Of a DNA stretch of 64,000 bases, positions 49,629-59,280 are shown piece by piece. This DNA comes from an uncultured Alphaproteobacteria bacterium. GTDB lineage: Bacteria; Pseudomonadota; Alphaproteobacteria; UBA6615. Under the pieces are notes generated by a model. It made no database searches. It was not told the DNA's origin and saw nothing but the letters and a program-made list of their open reading frames with translations. The stretch covers positions 1 to 64,000 of the forward strand of contig CALSML010000020.1 in assembly GCA_943787445.1 (NCBI GenBank), given 5' to 3'. Numbering within the stretch: the first letter of the stretch is position 1; each line of letters opens with the position of its first letter. The translations under genes were made by a program, and so were the position numbers.

Positions 49629-52394
49629 ATGCGCGAACGTATCTCCTTCACCCTTGACGGCCGCGCCGTCGAAGCCATGCCCGATGAAACCATCTGGCAG
49701 GTTGCCGCGCGTGAAGGCGTGGGCATTCCGCATCTTTGCTATACGCCCGAGCCGGGCTATCGGCCCGATGGCAACTGCCGTGCCTGCATGGTGCAGGTGG
49801 AGGGCGAACGCGTTCTCGCGGCATCCTGCCTGCGCCGGCCCATGGATGGCATGGTGGTCGACACTCAGACCGAGCGGGCAACCAAAGCCCGGAACATGGT
49901 CTTGGAACTGCTGGTCGCCGACCAGCCTGATCGTGCCACGGCCCATGATGCAGATTCGAAATTCTGGCAATGGGCCGACCACACCGGCATGATAGAAAGC
50001 CGATTTCCGGCGCGTAATTCACCAGCTGCAGACACGAGCCATTCGGCCATGGCCGTCAATCTTGACGCCTGCATCCATTGCAATCTGTGCGTCCGCGCCT
50101 GCCGCGAGGTCCAGAGCAACGATGTCATCGGAATGGCTGCCCGGGGAGCAGAATCCAAAATCGTTTTCGATTTCGATGACCCGATGGGACAATCTACCTG
50201 CGTGGCCTGTGGCGAATGTGTGCAGGCCTGCCCCACCGGCGCATTGTTGCCGGCCACCATGATCGACGAATCCGGTGTCGGCGTCGGCGCCGCGGACCGC
50301 ACCGTCGACAGCGTCTGTCCGTTCTGCGGCGTTGGCTGCCAGGTCACCTACCATCTGAAAGATGACAGGATAATCAAGGTCGATGGCCGTGATGGACCAG
50401 CCAACGAACAGCGGCTCTGCGTCAAGGGGCGTTTCGGCCTGGACTATGTGCACCACGCCCATCGCCTGACCGTACCGCTGATCCGCAAGGACGGCGTCGG
50501 CAAACGCTGGGATGACGAGATTGATCCCGCTGACCCCTCGACCCATTTTCGGGAAGCGAGCTGGGAGGAAGCACTGGAATTGGCAGCGCGAGGACTGGCA
50601 GACACCCGCGATAATCATGGCGGTGACGCCATTGCCGGATTTGGCTCGGCGAAAGGCTCCAATGAAGAAGCCTATCTGTTCCAGAAACTGATCCGGACGG
50701 CTTTTCGGACGAACAATGTCGATCACTGCACGCGGCTGTGTCACGCGAGCTCGGTCGCCGCACTGATGGAAACCATTGGATCCGGCGCAGTCACGGCCCC
50801 CTTCACCACCGCCGAGGACAGCGACTGCATCATCGTCATCGGTGCACGACCAACCGAAAACCACCCCGTCGCAGCAACATTTCTGAAGGCCGCCGCCAAA
50901 CGCGGTGCCAAGCTGATCCTGATGGATCCGCGCGGCTATGCCCTGACCCGCCACGCGGACCACTTTCTGCAGTTCAAGCCGGGCACCGATGTCGCGCTGC
51001 TGAACGCCATGATGCACACGATCGTCGAAGAAGGTCTGGTCGATGACCAGTACATCACCGGCTACACCGAGGGTTACGAAGCTCTGCGGGACTCTCTGAC
51101 GGACTTCACACCGGAGAAGATGGCGGAAATCTGCAACATCGATGCCGAGACGATCCGCACTGTGGCCCGCATCTATGCCACCTCGGAGCGGTCCATCATC
51201 TTCTGGGGTATGGGCATTTCCCAGAGCGTGCACGGCACCGACAATGCCCGTTGTCTGATCTCGCTGGCACTGATGACCGGACAGGTGGGACGTTCGGGCA
51301 CAGGTCTGCACCCGCTGCGGGGACAGAACAATGTGCAGGGCGCTTCGGATGCGGGGCTGATCCCGATGGTCTTTCCGGACTATCAGAGCGTGGCCGACCC
51401 GGCAGCCCGTACACGCTTCGAAAAACTATGGAATATCATAGACTTGAACCCAAATCCGGGCCTGACCGTCGTCGAGATCATGGACGCTGCCCGCGAGGGT
51501 GACATCCGCGCCATGTATGTGATGGGCGAAAACCCGGCCATGTCGGACCCGGACCAGCATCACGCCCGGCAGGGTCTTGCCGCGCTGGATCATCTGGTGG
51601 TGCAGGAAATCTTCCTCACCGAAACCGCCTTCCACGCCGATGTCATCCTGCCGGCTTCAGCCTGGCCGGAGAAAACCGGCACGGTGACCAACACCAACCG
51701 GCAGGTGCAGATGGGCCGCCCCGCCTTCGATCCACCGGGCGAAGCCCGCGCCGACTGGGCGATCATCCAGGACCTCGCCAACGGACTCGGTCTCGGCTGG
51801 AGTTACGCTGGGCCCCACGAAGTCTATGAGGAACTGCGTCAGGCCATGAATTCCATCGGCGGCATTTCTTGGGACCGCCTCAAGCGCGAGGATGCGGTCA
51901 CCTATCCCTGCGATGATGACGGCCCGGGCACGGAGATCATGTTCGCCTCGGGCTTCCCCACCCAAACCGGTCGCGGCAAATTCGTCGCCACCGAACTGGT
52001 CGCCCCGGACGAACTGCCCGATGACGCCTATCCGATGGTGCTCTCCACCGGGCGCATGCTCGAACACTGGCACACCGGCGCGATCACCCGACGCGCCACC
52101 GTGCTCGACGCCCTTGAGCCGGAAGCCGTCGCCTCCCTACATCCGCGCGAGATGAAGCGCCTTGAGATCTGGCCGGGCGACCCGATTCAGGTCAGCACCC
52201 GTCGCGGCACCATCGAGATCACCGCGCGCGCCGACCGGGACGTGCCCGAGGGCATGGTCTTCATTCCGTTCTGCTTCGCCGAAGCCGCGGCCAATCTGTT
52301 GACCAATCCGCAGCTGGACCCGTTCGGCAAAATCCCCGAATTCAAGTTTTGCGCCGCCAAAGTGGAACGCGCAGAACGCCGGGCGGCGGAGTAG
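49629..52394 (+). CDS. fdsA: NAD-dependent formate dehydrogenase alpha (Mo/W-bis-pterin) subunit
   Basis: A 921-residue cytoplasmic catalytic subunit that oxidises formate to CO2 at a bis-molybdopterin guanine dinucleotide metal centre. Domains: [2Fe-2S] ferredoxin-like N-terminus (HLCYTPEPGYRPDGNCRACM), NuoG-like His/Cys cluster, two [4Fe-4S] motifs (CIHCNLCVRAC; CVACGECVQACP), a further cluster at CPFCGVGCQ. The molybdopterin oxidoreductase core has the metal-ligand cysteine and adjacent histidine in NNVDHCTRLCHASS. A C-terminal dinucleotide-binding domain ends in MVFIPFCF-like sequence. ATG 49629 (MRERISFTLDG) matches the family start. The metal, Mo or W, is not decided by sequence; the tungstate transporter nearby and similarity to FDH1 favour W. 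Confidence 0.94.
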   Translation: MRERISFTLDGRAVEAMPDETIWQVAAREGVGIPHLCYTPEPGYRPDGNCRACMVQVEGERVLAASCLRRPMDGMVVDTQTERATKARNMVLELLVADQPDRATAHDADSKFWQWADHTGMIESRFPARNSPAADTSHSAMAVNLDACIHCNLCVRACREVQSNDVIGMAARGAESKIVFDFDDPMGQSTCVACGECVQACPTGALLPATMIDESGVGVGAADRTVDSVCPFCGVGCQVTYHLKDDRIIKVDGRDGPANEQRLCVKGRFGLDYVHHAHRLTVPLIRKDGVGKRWDDEIDPADPSTHFREASWEEALELAARGLADTRDNHGGDAIAGFGSAKGSNEEAYLFQKLIRTAFRTNNVDHCTRLCHASSVAALMETIGSGAVTAPFTTAEDSDCIIVIGARPTENHPVAATFLKAAAKRGAKLILMDPRGYALTRHADHFLQFKPGTDVALLNAMMHTIVEEGLVDDQYITGYTEGYEALRDSLTDFTPEKMAEICNIDAETIRTVARIYATSERSIIFWGMGISQSVHGTDNARCLISLALMTGQVGRSGTGLHPLRGQNNVQGASDAGLIPMVFPDYQSVADPAARTRFEKLWNIIDLNPNPGLTVVEIMDAAREGDIRAMYVMGENPAMSDPDQHHARQGLAALDHLVVQEIFLTETAFHADVILPASAWPEKTGTVTNTNRQVQMGRPAFDPPGEARADWAIIQDLANGLGLGWSYAGPHEVYEELRQAMNSIGGISWDRLKREDAVTYPCDDDGPGTEIMFASGFPTQTGRGKFVATELVAPDELPDDAYPMVLSTGRMLEHWHTGAITRRATVLDALEPEAVASLHPREMKRLEIWPGDPIQVSTRRGTIEITARADRDVPEGMVFIPFCFAEAAANLLTNPQLDPFGKIPEFKFCAAKVERAERRAAE

Positions 52395-52420
52395 CGCCAC
52401 ACGCTTCCAACCACCGTCAG

Positions 52421-52456
52421 GCCCGCAAAAAAAGTGCGGGCATGACGCTCTTTTTT
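52421..52456 (+). terminator. Terminator after fdsA
   Basis: GCCCGCA-AAAAAAG-TGCGGGC forms a seven-pair stem, with six T starting ten bases later. Confidence 0.75.
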
Positions 52457-52525
52457 GCGGAAGGTGAATTGACAGCCTCCCAGCGTCACCGGACACTTCT
52501 GTTAAGATCAACAGAGGACACCGAC

Positions 52526-53080
52526 ATGGACACGCCCACAATCTCGACGGCCGATATGGAAGCCGGACACGTCGTGCGCTATGCCGACTGCAACGGCTCC
52601 GACCTTGCCTATCTCGACCAGCGCCTGCCCGGGCATGAGCGCGAGATCGTCAATGTGATCGGCATGAACGTCACCGAGAACACGGACGACCCGATGCTGG
52701 AGCCCAAGCTCGGCAGTGCCCACGGATTTTCGCTGGTCTACAACAAGGCCCATCCCGGCAGCGGCTCCGGCCCGGCCTTCCATGTCCACCAGACCGAAGA
52801 AGTCTTCGTGCCCATGAAAGGCACCTGGGAGGTTGTCTGGCTGGAGGGTGAAGAAGAACGCGCCATCGCGCTCGAACCCCTCGACGTGGTCAATGTCCCC
52901 ACCGGAATCTATCGCGGCTTCCGCTGTATCTCCGGCGAGCCCGATGCGCTGATGCTCGCAATTGTGGGAGGACCGAATGCCGGTAAGGTCTCCTGGCACC
53001 CCAGCGTCATCAACGCCGCGCGGAACACCGGCCTGGAAGTGGATGACGAGGGCAATCTGAAGGACGTTGCTACGGAATAG
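52526..53080 (+). CDS. Cupin-domain protein linked to the formate dehydrogenase genes
   Basis: A 184-residue protein. The N-terminal segment HEREIVNVIGMNVTENTDDP is followed by a cupin barrel: HPGSGSGPAFHVHQTEEVFVPMKGTWEVVW (metal-type HxH...E motif), then PLDVVNVPTGIYRGFRCISGEPDALMLAIVGGP. Cupins of this kind bind a metal and may be oxygenases, isomerases or sensors; the reaction is unknown. The start ATG 52526 is preceded by AGAGGA. It has its own start after the fdsA terminator. A partial copy of its N-terminal segment is found at 43153-43362. Confidence 0.88.
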   Translation: MDTPTISTADMEAGHVVRYADCNGSDLAYLDQRLPGHEREIVNVIGMNVTENTDDPMLEPKLGSAHGFSLVYNKAHPGSGSGPAFHVHQTEEVFVPMKGTWEVVWLEGEEERAIALEPLDVVNVPTGIYRGFRCISGEPDALMLAIVGGPNAGKVSWHPSVINAARNTGLEVDDEGNLKDVATE

Positions 53081-53428
53081 TACACTCCCGCCTCACCCGG
53101 CTCGCACTGCGCGCCACCCTCTCCTCCCCGTGGGAGGTGAGGGTCGGGGTGAGTTCAGATATCCCAAAAAGAAAAAGGGCCGGCGCGTTACCACACCGGA
53201 CCCCCCAAATTTAAGACAGAGCATTTTCTACGGGGTAGGTTTTCTTGTCCCCCCTTTATCCCGCCGGACCGCGCAAGCACCGCCCAAACTTTGCTCCACT
53301 CTCCTCCCCTCCCTCGGGCCGTTTGGCGCACCGTCGATTTGTTACCGACTTGTGCGCGACACCCTGTTTTGATGTCCGGGTGCCTAATTGCGTCGCGGAT
53401 TTAAGTGACTCTGGAGACAAGAGTCAAT
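53081..53428. other. Intergenic region between cupin and mobA, with a palindromic repeat
   Basis: No gene is seen. The stretch at about 53088-53153 has CTCACCC/GGGTGAG-type arms around CCCTCTCCTCCCCGTGGGAGGTGAGGG, like the GC-rich intergenic palindromes repeated in many proteobacterial genomes. The rest is Pro-codon-rich low-complexity DNA. Confidence 0.45.
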
Positions 53429-54091
53429 TCAGATCGTGTCCGGTTTGGAACCGTTCAAATCCGCCACAATTCGCGTGGCCACCTTCAGGTCCTCTGGACG
53501 ATTGATGTTGAAAAACGAGTCGACAACCGGGGCGGGAAAATCGACTGTGATCAACCCGTAGCCTGCCGTCCAGCGATCGACCTTGCGGATGTCCTCATGG
53601 ACCAGCGCATGACGCAGTTCGGCGCGCAGGCGCACCGGCCAAAGCCCGAAAACCGGGTGGGTACGCCCGTTGGATTCGGCACAGGCCATATCTGCATCGG
53701 CGGCATCAACTGCCGCCGCAAGCTGCACCACAAGGTCCGTGGGAAAGAAAGGTGCATCGGTTGCACAGGTAACGATCCACGAAGATTCGGGCGCATTTTC
53801 TGCCGCCCAGTCCATCCCGGCCAGAACCCCGGCAAGTGGCCCGACAAACCCCTCGACCGTATCACCGGCCACCGGCAGACGAAACGAATCGAACCGGGTG
53901 GGATCGCCATTGGCATTGATGACGATCTGGGAGACTTGGGGCGCGAGCCGTTCAATGGCATGGGCCAGCAAGGGCCGGCCCGCGAGATTCTGAAGCGCCT
54001 TGTCACCCCCACCCAGCCGACGCGCCTGCCCGCCTGCGAGGATGACGCCGAGAACAGAACTGTGTGTATCCAATGCCAAAAACTGCCTCAA
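53429..54091 (-). CDS. mobA: Molybdenum cofactor guanylyltransferase MobA
   Basis: It adds GMP to molybdopterin to form the guanine dinucleotide cofactor needed by FdsA. The 220-residue nucleotidyltransferase has the signature LGVILAGGQARRLGGGDKAL, PLAGVLAGMDWA, and the metal motif VTCATDAPFFPTDLV. The C-terminal FFNINRPEDL is the family end motif. It is on the strand opposite to fdsA and in the same direction as the membrane-protein and fdhD genes that precede it, so those three may form one unit. Confidence 0.93.
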   Translation of the reverse strand: MRQFLALDTHSSVLGVILAGGQARRLGGGDKALQNLAGRPLLAHAIERLAPQVSQIVINANGDPTRFDSFRLPVAGDTVEGFVGPLAGVLAGMDWAAENAPESSWIVTCATDAPFFPTDLVVQLAAAVDAADADMACAESNGRTHPVFGLWPVRLRAELRHALVHEDIRKVDRWTAGYGLITVDFPAPVVDSFFNINRPEDLKVATRIVADLNGSKPDTI

Positions 54092-54150
54092 AAAAAGTGC
54101 CGTGAAATGAATAGCCCGAAACTCAGGGAGTTACACGAGGCCCCACCCTG

Positions 54151-54681
54151 CTAGTCCGCTCCAACCTTCCGGAACGCGGCCCAGCCCACAAAGAACACGG
54201 TCCCGAACAACACGGGGAAACCGACGAAGCTCTGATAGCCAATGCCAAACAGCATGGAGATCACGGCACTCACCATCGCATGTTCCGGCTCTGCCCTCAG
54301 AAACCCCGCCACCGGTACGCCAAGCCACACAATGGCGAGCGACCGGGACACGAACGAGATCGCGCGACTGGCAAATTCCTCATAGGTGTCGAAGGACAAA
54401 CTGCCGCGACGCCGGAGCCAAAATGCCAAGGCAGCTCCAAACAACACAACGTTCGAACCCAGCAGTACGATGGAAATCCAGACAAACCTGCTGGCCTCCA
54501 TCGGTACATTGGCGATTTCGATAACAGATTTGTTCCAGTTCCCGGCGACGACGAGAGCCAGAATGATCACGGTCGGCCCAAGAACAGCCCCGATAAACCG
54601 TGCCCAGAACAGAGGCTGCGGACTCACGGGCATATCCCTTCGCGCGCGCTGCGCCTGCGCAAGGGATTGTTGTTCAGTCAT
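54151..54681 (-). CDS. Four-helix membrane protein encoded with fdhD
   Basis: A 176-residue integral membrane protein with four predicted helices: FIGAVLGPTVIILALVVAG, FVWISIVLLGSNVVLFGAALAFWL, FVSRSLAIVWLGVPVAGFL and SFVGFPVLFGTVFFVGWAAF. Its short cytoplasmic N-terminus is polar (MTEQQSLAQAQRARRDM). It has no recognisable family or metal motif. Its ATG overlaps the fdhD stop by four bases and mobA follows 60 bases later, so it is probably made with the formate dehydrogenase maturation genes. Its role is unknown. Longer in-frame readings would run back through fdhD and are unlikely. Confidence 0.75.
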   Translation of the reverse strand: MTEQQSLAQAQRARRDMPVSPQPLFWARFIGAVLGPTVIILALVVAGNWNKSVIEIANVPMEASRFVWISIVLLGSNVVLFGAALAFWLRRRGSLSFDTYEEFASRAISFVSRSLAIVWLGVPVAGFLRAEPEHAMVSAVISMLFGIGYQSFVGFPVLFGTVFFVGWAAFRKVGAD

Positions 54682-55523
54682 GTTTCTTCCGTCCCTTTGA
54701 CACCGGAAGCATTTGGCTGCGCATCGAACACAATCCGTTCCTGCCCGGCCAGTGCCAGGAACCGCTGCCCGCGCGCGCGGCCGATCAATGTGAGATTTGC
54801 TTCTCGGGCCAGTTCCACACCCCAGGCGGTGAAGCCGGAGCGGGACACAAGTATGGGAATGCCCATATGGACAGTTTTGATGACCATCTCCGAAGTCAGA
54901 CGGCCGGTGGTGTAGAACACCTTGTCGTCCGCCGCGATCCCATTCAGGCGCATATAGCCAGCGATCTTGTCGACCGCGTTGTGGCGTCCGACATCTTCCA
55001 TATAGATCAGTGGCTGATCCCCCTGACACAGGACGCAGCCATGGATCGCGCCGGCTGTGAGATACAGGCTTGGCATGGTGTTGATCGCCTTGGTCAGCGT
55101 ATAGAGCGATGACGTGTGAAGCCGGGCTTCGGGGTTGAGCTGAACCCCTTCAAAACTTTCCATCAGATCGCCGAAGACCGTGCCCTGCGCACAACCGCTT
55201 GTCAGGGTCTTCTTTTTCAGGCGCTCTTCGTAATCCGTTGTGCGATCAGTACGCACCACCACCACATCCAGATCGTCGTCATGGTCGATCTCCGTGATAT
55301 TGTCTTTGGGCAACAGCATGTTCTGGTTCGCCAGATAGCCAACAGCGAGATAATCCGGGTAATCCCCGATCGTCATCATGGTGACGATCTCCTGCCCATT
55401 CAGAAACAGGGTCAGTGGCCGTTCCACCACAACGCGGGATTTGACCGCGTTGCCGTCCTGATCGATACCCGAAACAGGCTCGGTCAGACGGGGGTCGTCG
55501 GGATGAGGTGCGAGCGGATCCAT
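54678..55523 (-). CDS. fdhD: Formate dehydrogenase accessory sulfurtransferase FdhD
   Basis: It transfers sulfur from a cysteine desulfurase to the bis-pterin metal of formate dehydrogenase. A 281-residue member with PLTLFLNGQEIVTMMTIGDYPDYLAVGYL, the loop cysteine in TLTSGCAQGTVFGD (a single Cys in place of the CxxC pair of E. coli), GAIHGCVLCQGDQPLIYMEDVGRHNAVDKIAGY and TTGRLTSEMVIKT. It is divergent from tupBCA and shares transcription with the membrane-protein gene. Essential for FdsA activity by analogy. Confidence 0.94.
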   Translation of the reverse strand: MDPLAPHPDDPRLTEPVSGIDQDGNAVKSRVVVERPLTLFLNGQEIVTMMTIGDYPDYLAVGYLANQNMLLPKDNITEIDHDDDLDVVVVRTDRTTDYEERLKKKTLTSGCAQGTVFGDLMESFEGVQLNPEARLHTSSLYTLTKAINTMPSLYLTAGAIHGCVLCQGDQPLIYMEDVGRHNAVDKIAGYMRLNGIAADDKVFYTTGRLTSEMVIKTVHMGIPILVSRSGFTAWGVELAREANLTLIGRARGQRFLALAGQERIVFDAQPNASGVKGTEET

Positions 55524-55654
55524 ATTCAGAACCTAGAACATGTGGGAAGTGGTGGAAACTGGACAGCGTGTGTCAGTTGACTACATTGCATTTCATCACG
55601 GGTTGAGTGATTTAAACGCAAAATCCACCCCATTTCAGTTCGGCAACCATCGCC

Positions 55655-56365
55655 ATGAACACCATTCTGAATGCCTTTGCCGAAGCTGGCGTATTGCTCG
55701 CCAGTTTTGATTCGGATTTTCTGGCGATCGTCGGTTTGTCCCTGCGGGTTAGCCTGAGCGCAGTTCTGATTGCCTGTCTGATCGGGTTTCCGCTGGGTGC
55801 TGCGGTTGCCCTGTTTCGTTTTCCCGGCCGTGGCGCTGTTGCACTGATGCTGAACACCTTCATGGGGCTGCCACCAGTGGTTGTCGGTCTGATCGTGTTC
55901 CTGATCCTGTCACGCAGCGGCCCACTCGGCGTACTCGGACTGCTGTTCACACCAACGGCCATGATCATTGCGCAAGCCATTCTGGTCACCCCCATCATTG
56001 CAGCCCTGACGCGCCAGATCATCGAGGATTTGTGGGGGGAATACAGTGAGCATCTGCGATCACTCAACGCCGGGCCGCTCGATACATTGGGCACCCTGAT
56101 CTACGACGCCCGTTTCTCCCTCAGCACAGCCGTGCTTGCAGGGTTCGGGCGGGCGATTGCCGAAGTTGGCGCGGTGATGATCGTCGGTGGGAATATCGAT
56201 CATGCCACCCGGGTGATGACAACGGCCATTGCGCTGGAGACGAGCAAGGGAAATCTCGCCACGGCGCTAGGACTGGGCATCGTGTTGCTGGTAATTGCGC
56301 TGGCGGTGAATGCCGGTGTCCAGATCATCAATGCGATGGGTGCGCGAAAGGACGCCATCGCATGA
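55655..56365 (+). CDS. tupB: Tungstate-type ABC transporter permease TupB
   Basis: A 236-residue inner-membrane permease with five or six helices. It shows RVSLSAVLIACLIGFPLGAAVALFRFPGRG and LNTFMGLPPVVVGLIVFLILSRSGPLG, plus the conserved late helix AEVGAVMIVGGNIDHATRVMTTAIALETSKGN seen in TupB/WtpB-like proteins. Molybdate permease ModB is related but shorter in this last segment. It overlaps tupC by four bases. The tup order B-C-A here differs from A-B-C in some genomes. Confidence 0.9.
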   Translation: MNTILNAFAEAGVLLASFDSDFLAIVGLSLRVSLSAVLIACLIGFPLGAAVALFRFPGRGAVALMLNTFMGLPPVVVGLIVFLILSRSGPLGVLGLLFTPTAMIIAQAILVTPIIAALTRQIIEDLWGEYSEHLRSLNAGPLDTLGTLIYDARFSLSTAVLAGFGRAIAEVGAVMIVGGNIDHATRVMTTAIALETSKGNLATALGLGIVLLVIALAVNAGVQIINAMGARKDAIA

Positions 56366-57090
56366 GCGCGCCCCAATCCATCCTGCCCCTCGAGGTGCGA
56401 CAACTGGTGTACGAGGCCGGGGGAACCCGCCTGCTGCACGATATCAACCTGACACTGAACCATACGCAGCGGACCGTCATTCTGGGACCGAACGGCGCCG
56501 GAAAAAGCCTGCTGCTTCGCCTGTGCCATGGCTTGCTGAAACCCACATCCGGCGAAATTGTCTGGCGCGGCGCCGGTACAAGGGATCAACCCATCCGCCA
56601 TCAGGCGATGGTGTTCCAGCGTCCGGTGATGCTGCGCCGCTCGGCACATGCAAACATCACCCATGCGCTGAAGCTCCGCGATGTCAGCCGGTCCGAGCGC
56701 CCCGAACGTGCGAACGCGGCGCTGGCGCTGGCCGGACTTTCCGACCTGGCGGACCGCCCGGCCCGGTTGATGTCAGGCGGTGAACAGCAACGCCTAGCTC
56801 TGGCCCGGGCCTGGGTCACCGAGCCGGACGTATTGTTCCTGGATGAGCCCACCGCCAGCCTGGATCCCGCCGCGACCCGTGCCGTGGAAACCCTGATCGA
56901 GGGGTTCCATGCGGCCGGTACAAAAATCATCATGGCCACCCATGACCTGGGACAGGCCCGCCGACTGGCCGACGAAATTGTATTCCTTAACAAGGGTCGT
57001 CTGCTGGAACACGCTCCAGCCAAGCAATTCCTTGAGCGTCCGGACACCCGGGAAGGCCGCGCTTTCATCACCGGAGACCTGCTTTGGTAA
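56362..57090 (+). CDS. tupC: Tungstate-type ABC transporter ATP-binding protein TupC
   Basis: An ABC ATPase of 242 residues. Walker A GPNGAGKS, Q-loop MVFQRPVMLRRSA, signature LMSGGEQQRLALARAW, Walker B VLFLDEPTASLDP and the switch His in MATHDLGQARRLAD. It lacks the C-terminal TOBE-like domain of ModC, as is usual for TupC. The gene overlaps tupB in front and tupA behind, so the three are translationally coupled. Confidence 0.92.
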   Translation: MSAPQSILPLEVRQLVYEAGGTRLLHDINLTLNHTQRTVILGPNGAGKSLLLRLCHGLLKPTSGEIVWRGAGTRDQPIRHQAMVFQRPVMLRRSAHANITHALKLRDVSRSERPERANAALALAGLSDLADRPARLMSGGEQQRLALARAWVTEPDVLFLDEPTASLDPAATRAVETLIEGFHAAGTKIIMATHDLGQARRLADEIVFLNKGRLLEHAPAKQFLERPDTREGRAFITGDLLW

Positions 57091-57908
57091 TCCGGTTTGC
57101 CTTCCTGCTTGCTGCTCTGGTGCTAGCCGCACCGCTTGCCGCCGCCCAAGGAACCCCCCTCACACTCGCCTCCACAACCTCCACCGAGAATTCCGGACTG
57201 CTCGGTGAAATTCTGCCGCGTTTCACGAAAGACACGGGCATTGCCGTTCGCGTGGTTGCGGTTGGCACGGGGGCAGCCCTGAATCTCGGCCGTTCCGGGG
57301 ATGCGGATATTCTGCTGGTCCATGCGCGCGAGGATGAGGACGCGTTTGTGGCCGCCGGCTACGGCGCCTTCCGACGCGACGTGATGTTCAACGACTTCGT
57401 CATTGTGGGGCCACGACAGGACCCTGCCGGGATAGGTGCCCAAAAGGACGCGGCCAGCGCGTTCGCCACAATCGCGATGCGAGAAGGCCTGTTCGTCTCA
57501 CGCGCGGACAACAGCGGCACCCACAAGGCTGAAATGCGAATCTGGCGTTCAGCGGGAGTCGATCCGGTGTCCGCTTCGGGACGCTGGTACAAGGAATCCG
57601 GTTCGGGCATGGGCGCGACCCTGAATCTCAGTGCCGGCCTTAATGCCTACACCCTGTCTGATCGGGGCACCTGGCTGAGCTTTCGCAACCAGGGTGATCT
57701 CACCATTGTGTTCGAGGGCGATCCGCCCCTGAAAAATCCCTATGGTGTGATTCTGGTGAACCCGGCGCGTCACCCGCATATTCAGGCCAAAAATGCCTTG
57801 ACATTCATCGACTGGCTGACCGGCCCGCGCGGACAGGCCGCGATTGATTCGTTCCGGATTTCGGGCCAGCAACTGTTTTTCCCGATCGCCAAACAGCCAC
57901 AGAGGTAA
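57084..57908 (+). CDS. tupA: Tungstate-binding periplasmic protein TupA
   Basis: It has a signal peptide (FAFLLAALVLAAPLAAAQ) and the ligand motif TTSTENSGLL typical of TupA, then GTGAALNLGRSGDADILLVHARE, DNSGTHKAEMRIWRSAG and GTWLSFRNQG. TupA binds tungstate with very high affinity, and the same family also includes molybdate-binding members. The start is the TTG at 57084, overlapping the tupC stop; no better start exists. It is the last gene of the tup operon and probably supplies the metal for formate dehydrogenase. Confidence 0.9.
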   Translation: MVIRFAFLLAALVLAAPLAAAQGTPLTLASTTSTENSGLLGEILPRFTKDTGIAVRVVAVGTGAALNLGRSGDADILLVHAREDEDAFVAAGYGAFRRDVMFNDFVIVGPRQDPAGIGAQKDAASAFATIAMREGLFVSRADNSGTHKAEMRIWRSAGVDPVSASGRWYKESGSGMGATLNLSAGLNAYTLSDRGTWLSFRNQGDLTIVFEGDPPLKNPYGVILVNPARHPHIQAKNALTFIDWLTGPRGQAAIDSFRISGQQLFFPIAKQPQR

Positions 57909-57967
57909 TACCCGATTGCCTGCGGTTCGGATTGACGCCCGCAAACCGTCCCGTCAGGTTATCGGAT

Positions 57968-59083
57968 ATGTGGCGCAAGACGGCAGTGATGGTGATGTGC
58001 GGGGCGTTGTCGCTCGTGTTCGCGACCGGCACGACTGCGCTTGCGCAATCCAGCACAGCCAGCGACCAGACAGCACCGCTGGTGGGCGTGACGTCGATCA
58101 CCTTCAGTGCCGAAATACAGGCCGTGGTGGATGGCATGCGAGACCGGCTTGCCGAGCGTGGATTTCGGCCGGGCGAGACCGTGGACTACGTCGTTCGCGA
58201 TGCCGGTGCCGACGGTGGTGAGATCACAAATGTGGTGCGGGATTTTGCCAGTCGAAATGTGCATGTGATCGTGGCCATAACCACGCCGTCCATACAGGCG
58301 GCCCTGGCCAGCAAGAACCGGATTCCCATTGTTGCTGCCGGACTTCCCGCAATGCAGGCGCGTGAGATCAGCAATGCGTACCGCCGTCGTGCGGTGACGG
58401 GTATTTCCGACGGCGACACCCGCGAAGACCAATTCGCACTCATTGATATTCTGGCCCCCGAAATCCAATCCATCGCAATCCCCGTGGACCCGGATCGCGG
58501 TCCGATCGCCGCCCAAATCCAAAACCTGACAGCCATCGCGCGCGGACATGACCTGTCGGTGATACCGCTGCCAGTTTCGATCCGCCAGAACGCCGTTGGG
58601 TCCGAAATCAACTCGCTCAATCCGGGGAAAACGGCGATTTTGCTCGACCGGATGGTCCTGCCCGATGCCCCTGTTGAAGCGCTTTCGGCTGCGGCCAGCG
58701 CGCAAAATCTGCTGCTGTTCGGCACCGATGAAGACAGCGTCATACGCGGCGCTCTGGCGGCCATGGTGATCGAGCCCCATGGAATTGGCCAGCAACTCGG
58801 CGACATGGTCGCGGATATTCTGGAAAAACCGTCATCGGCGCGCCGTCCCTTCGAACGTGCGCGGACATCACATCTGGTGTTCAACGAGGATGGGCGAGCA
58901 GTCCTCGATGTTGCGGCCATTGAAACCGCCCTGGCCGGTCGGCGGCGTTCGGTGATCGCCTGGGCCGAAGATGCCAGCCCGCGCCCGCGGCTCAAGCCTG
59001 CAATCCCTGAAGCCCCGCCTCCGCTGGGTGTCGTTCGGGGAATCAAGATCCCGATTCCCCGCTCCAAACCGACCCGGCCCTAG
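57968..59083 (+). CDS. ABC transporter substrate-binding protein (ABC_sub_bind, TrpX-like)
   Basis: A periplasmic-binding protein of about 371 residues with a signal peptide (TAVMVMCGALSLVFATGTTALA) and a two-lobed type I fold: GMRDRLAERGFRPGETVDYVVRDAGAD, VIVAITTPSIQAALASKNRIPIVAA, FGTDEDSVIRGALAAMVIEPHGIGQQLGDM. It matches the family that includes TrpX/YnjB-like proteins. No permease or ATPase partner is next to it. The C-terminus carries a basic Pro-rich tail (PIPRSKPTRP). ATG 57968 fits the signal peptide best. It may be a solute receptor or sensor; the ligand is unknown. Confidence 0.85.
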   Translation: MWRKTAVMVMCGALSLVFATGTTALAQSSTASDQTAPLVGVTSITFSAEIQAVVDGMRDRLAERGFRPGETVDYVVRDAGADGGEITNVVRDFASRNVHVIVAITTPSIQAALASKNRIPIVAAGLPAMQAREISNAYRRRAVTGISDGDTREDQFALIDILAPEIQSIAIPVDPDRGPIAAQIQNLTAIARGHDLSVIPLPVSIRQNAVGSEINSLNPGKTAILLDRMVLPDAPVEALSAAASAQNLLLFGTDEDSVIRGALAAMVIEPHGIGQQLGDMVADILEKPSSARRPFERARTSHLVFNEDGRAVLDVAAIETALAGRRRSVIAWAEDASPRPRLKPAIPEAPPPLGVVRGIKIPIPRSKPTRP

Positions 59084-59280
59084 CCATCATCAGCGCCGGG
59101 AACGCCGGGAATCTGCGTAAACTGGCACAAATCATGCGTTTAACTGTGTGGGTATCGCCTGCGTTGTTTTGACGTTTTGCCCGAAATTACAGGGTTTCCG
59201 GGTTCGGTGCGGTCCAAACCGAGCAATTGGCGCGGCCCGCCCCCTACTTTCTGTTCGCGAAAAGTACTACATAAGTGTCC

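Noticed and set aside
59084-59274. Possible molybdenum-cofactor riboswitch upstream of moaA
   Set aside because: I could not find the conserved Moco-RNA stems or loops in these 190 bases.
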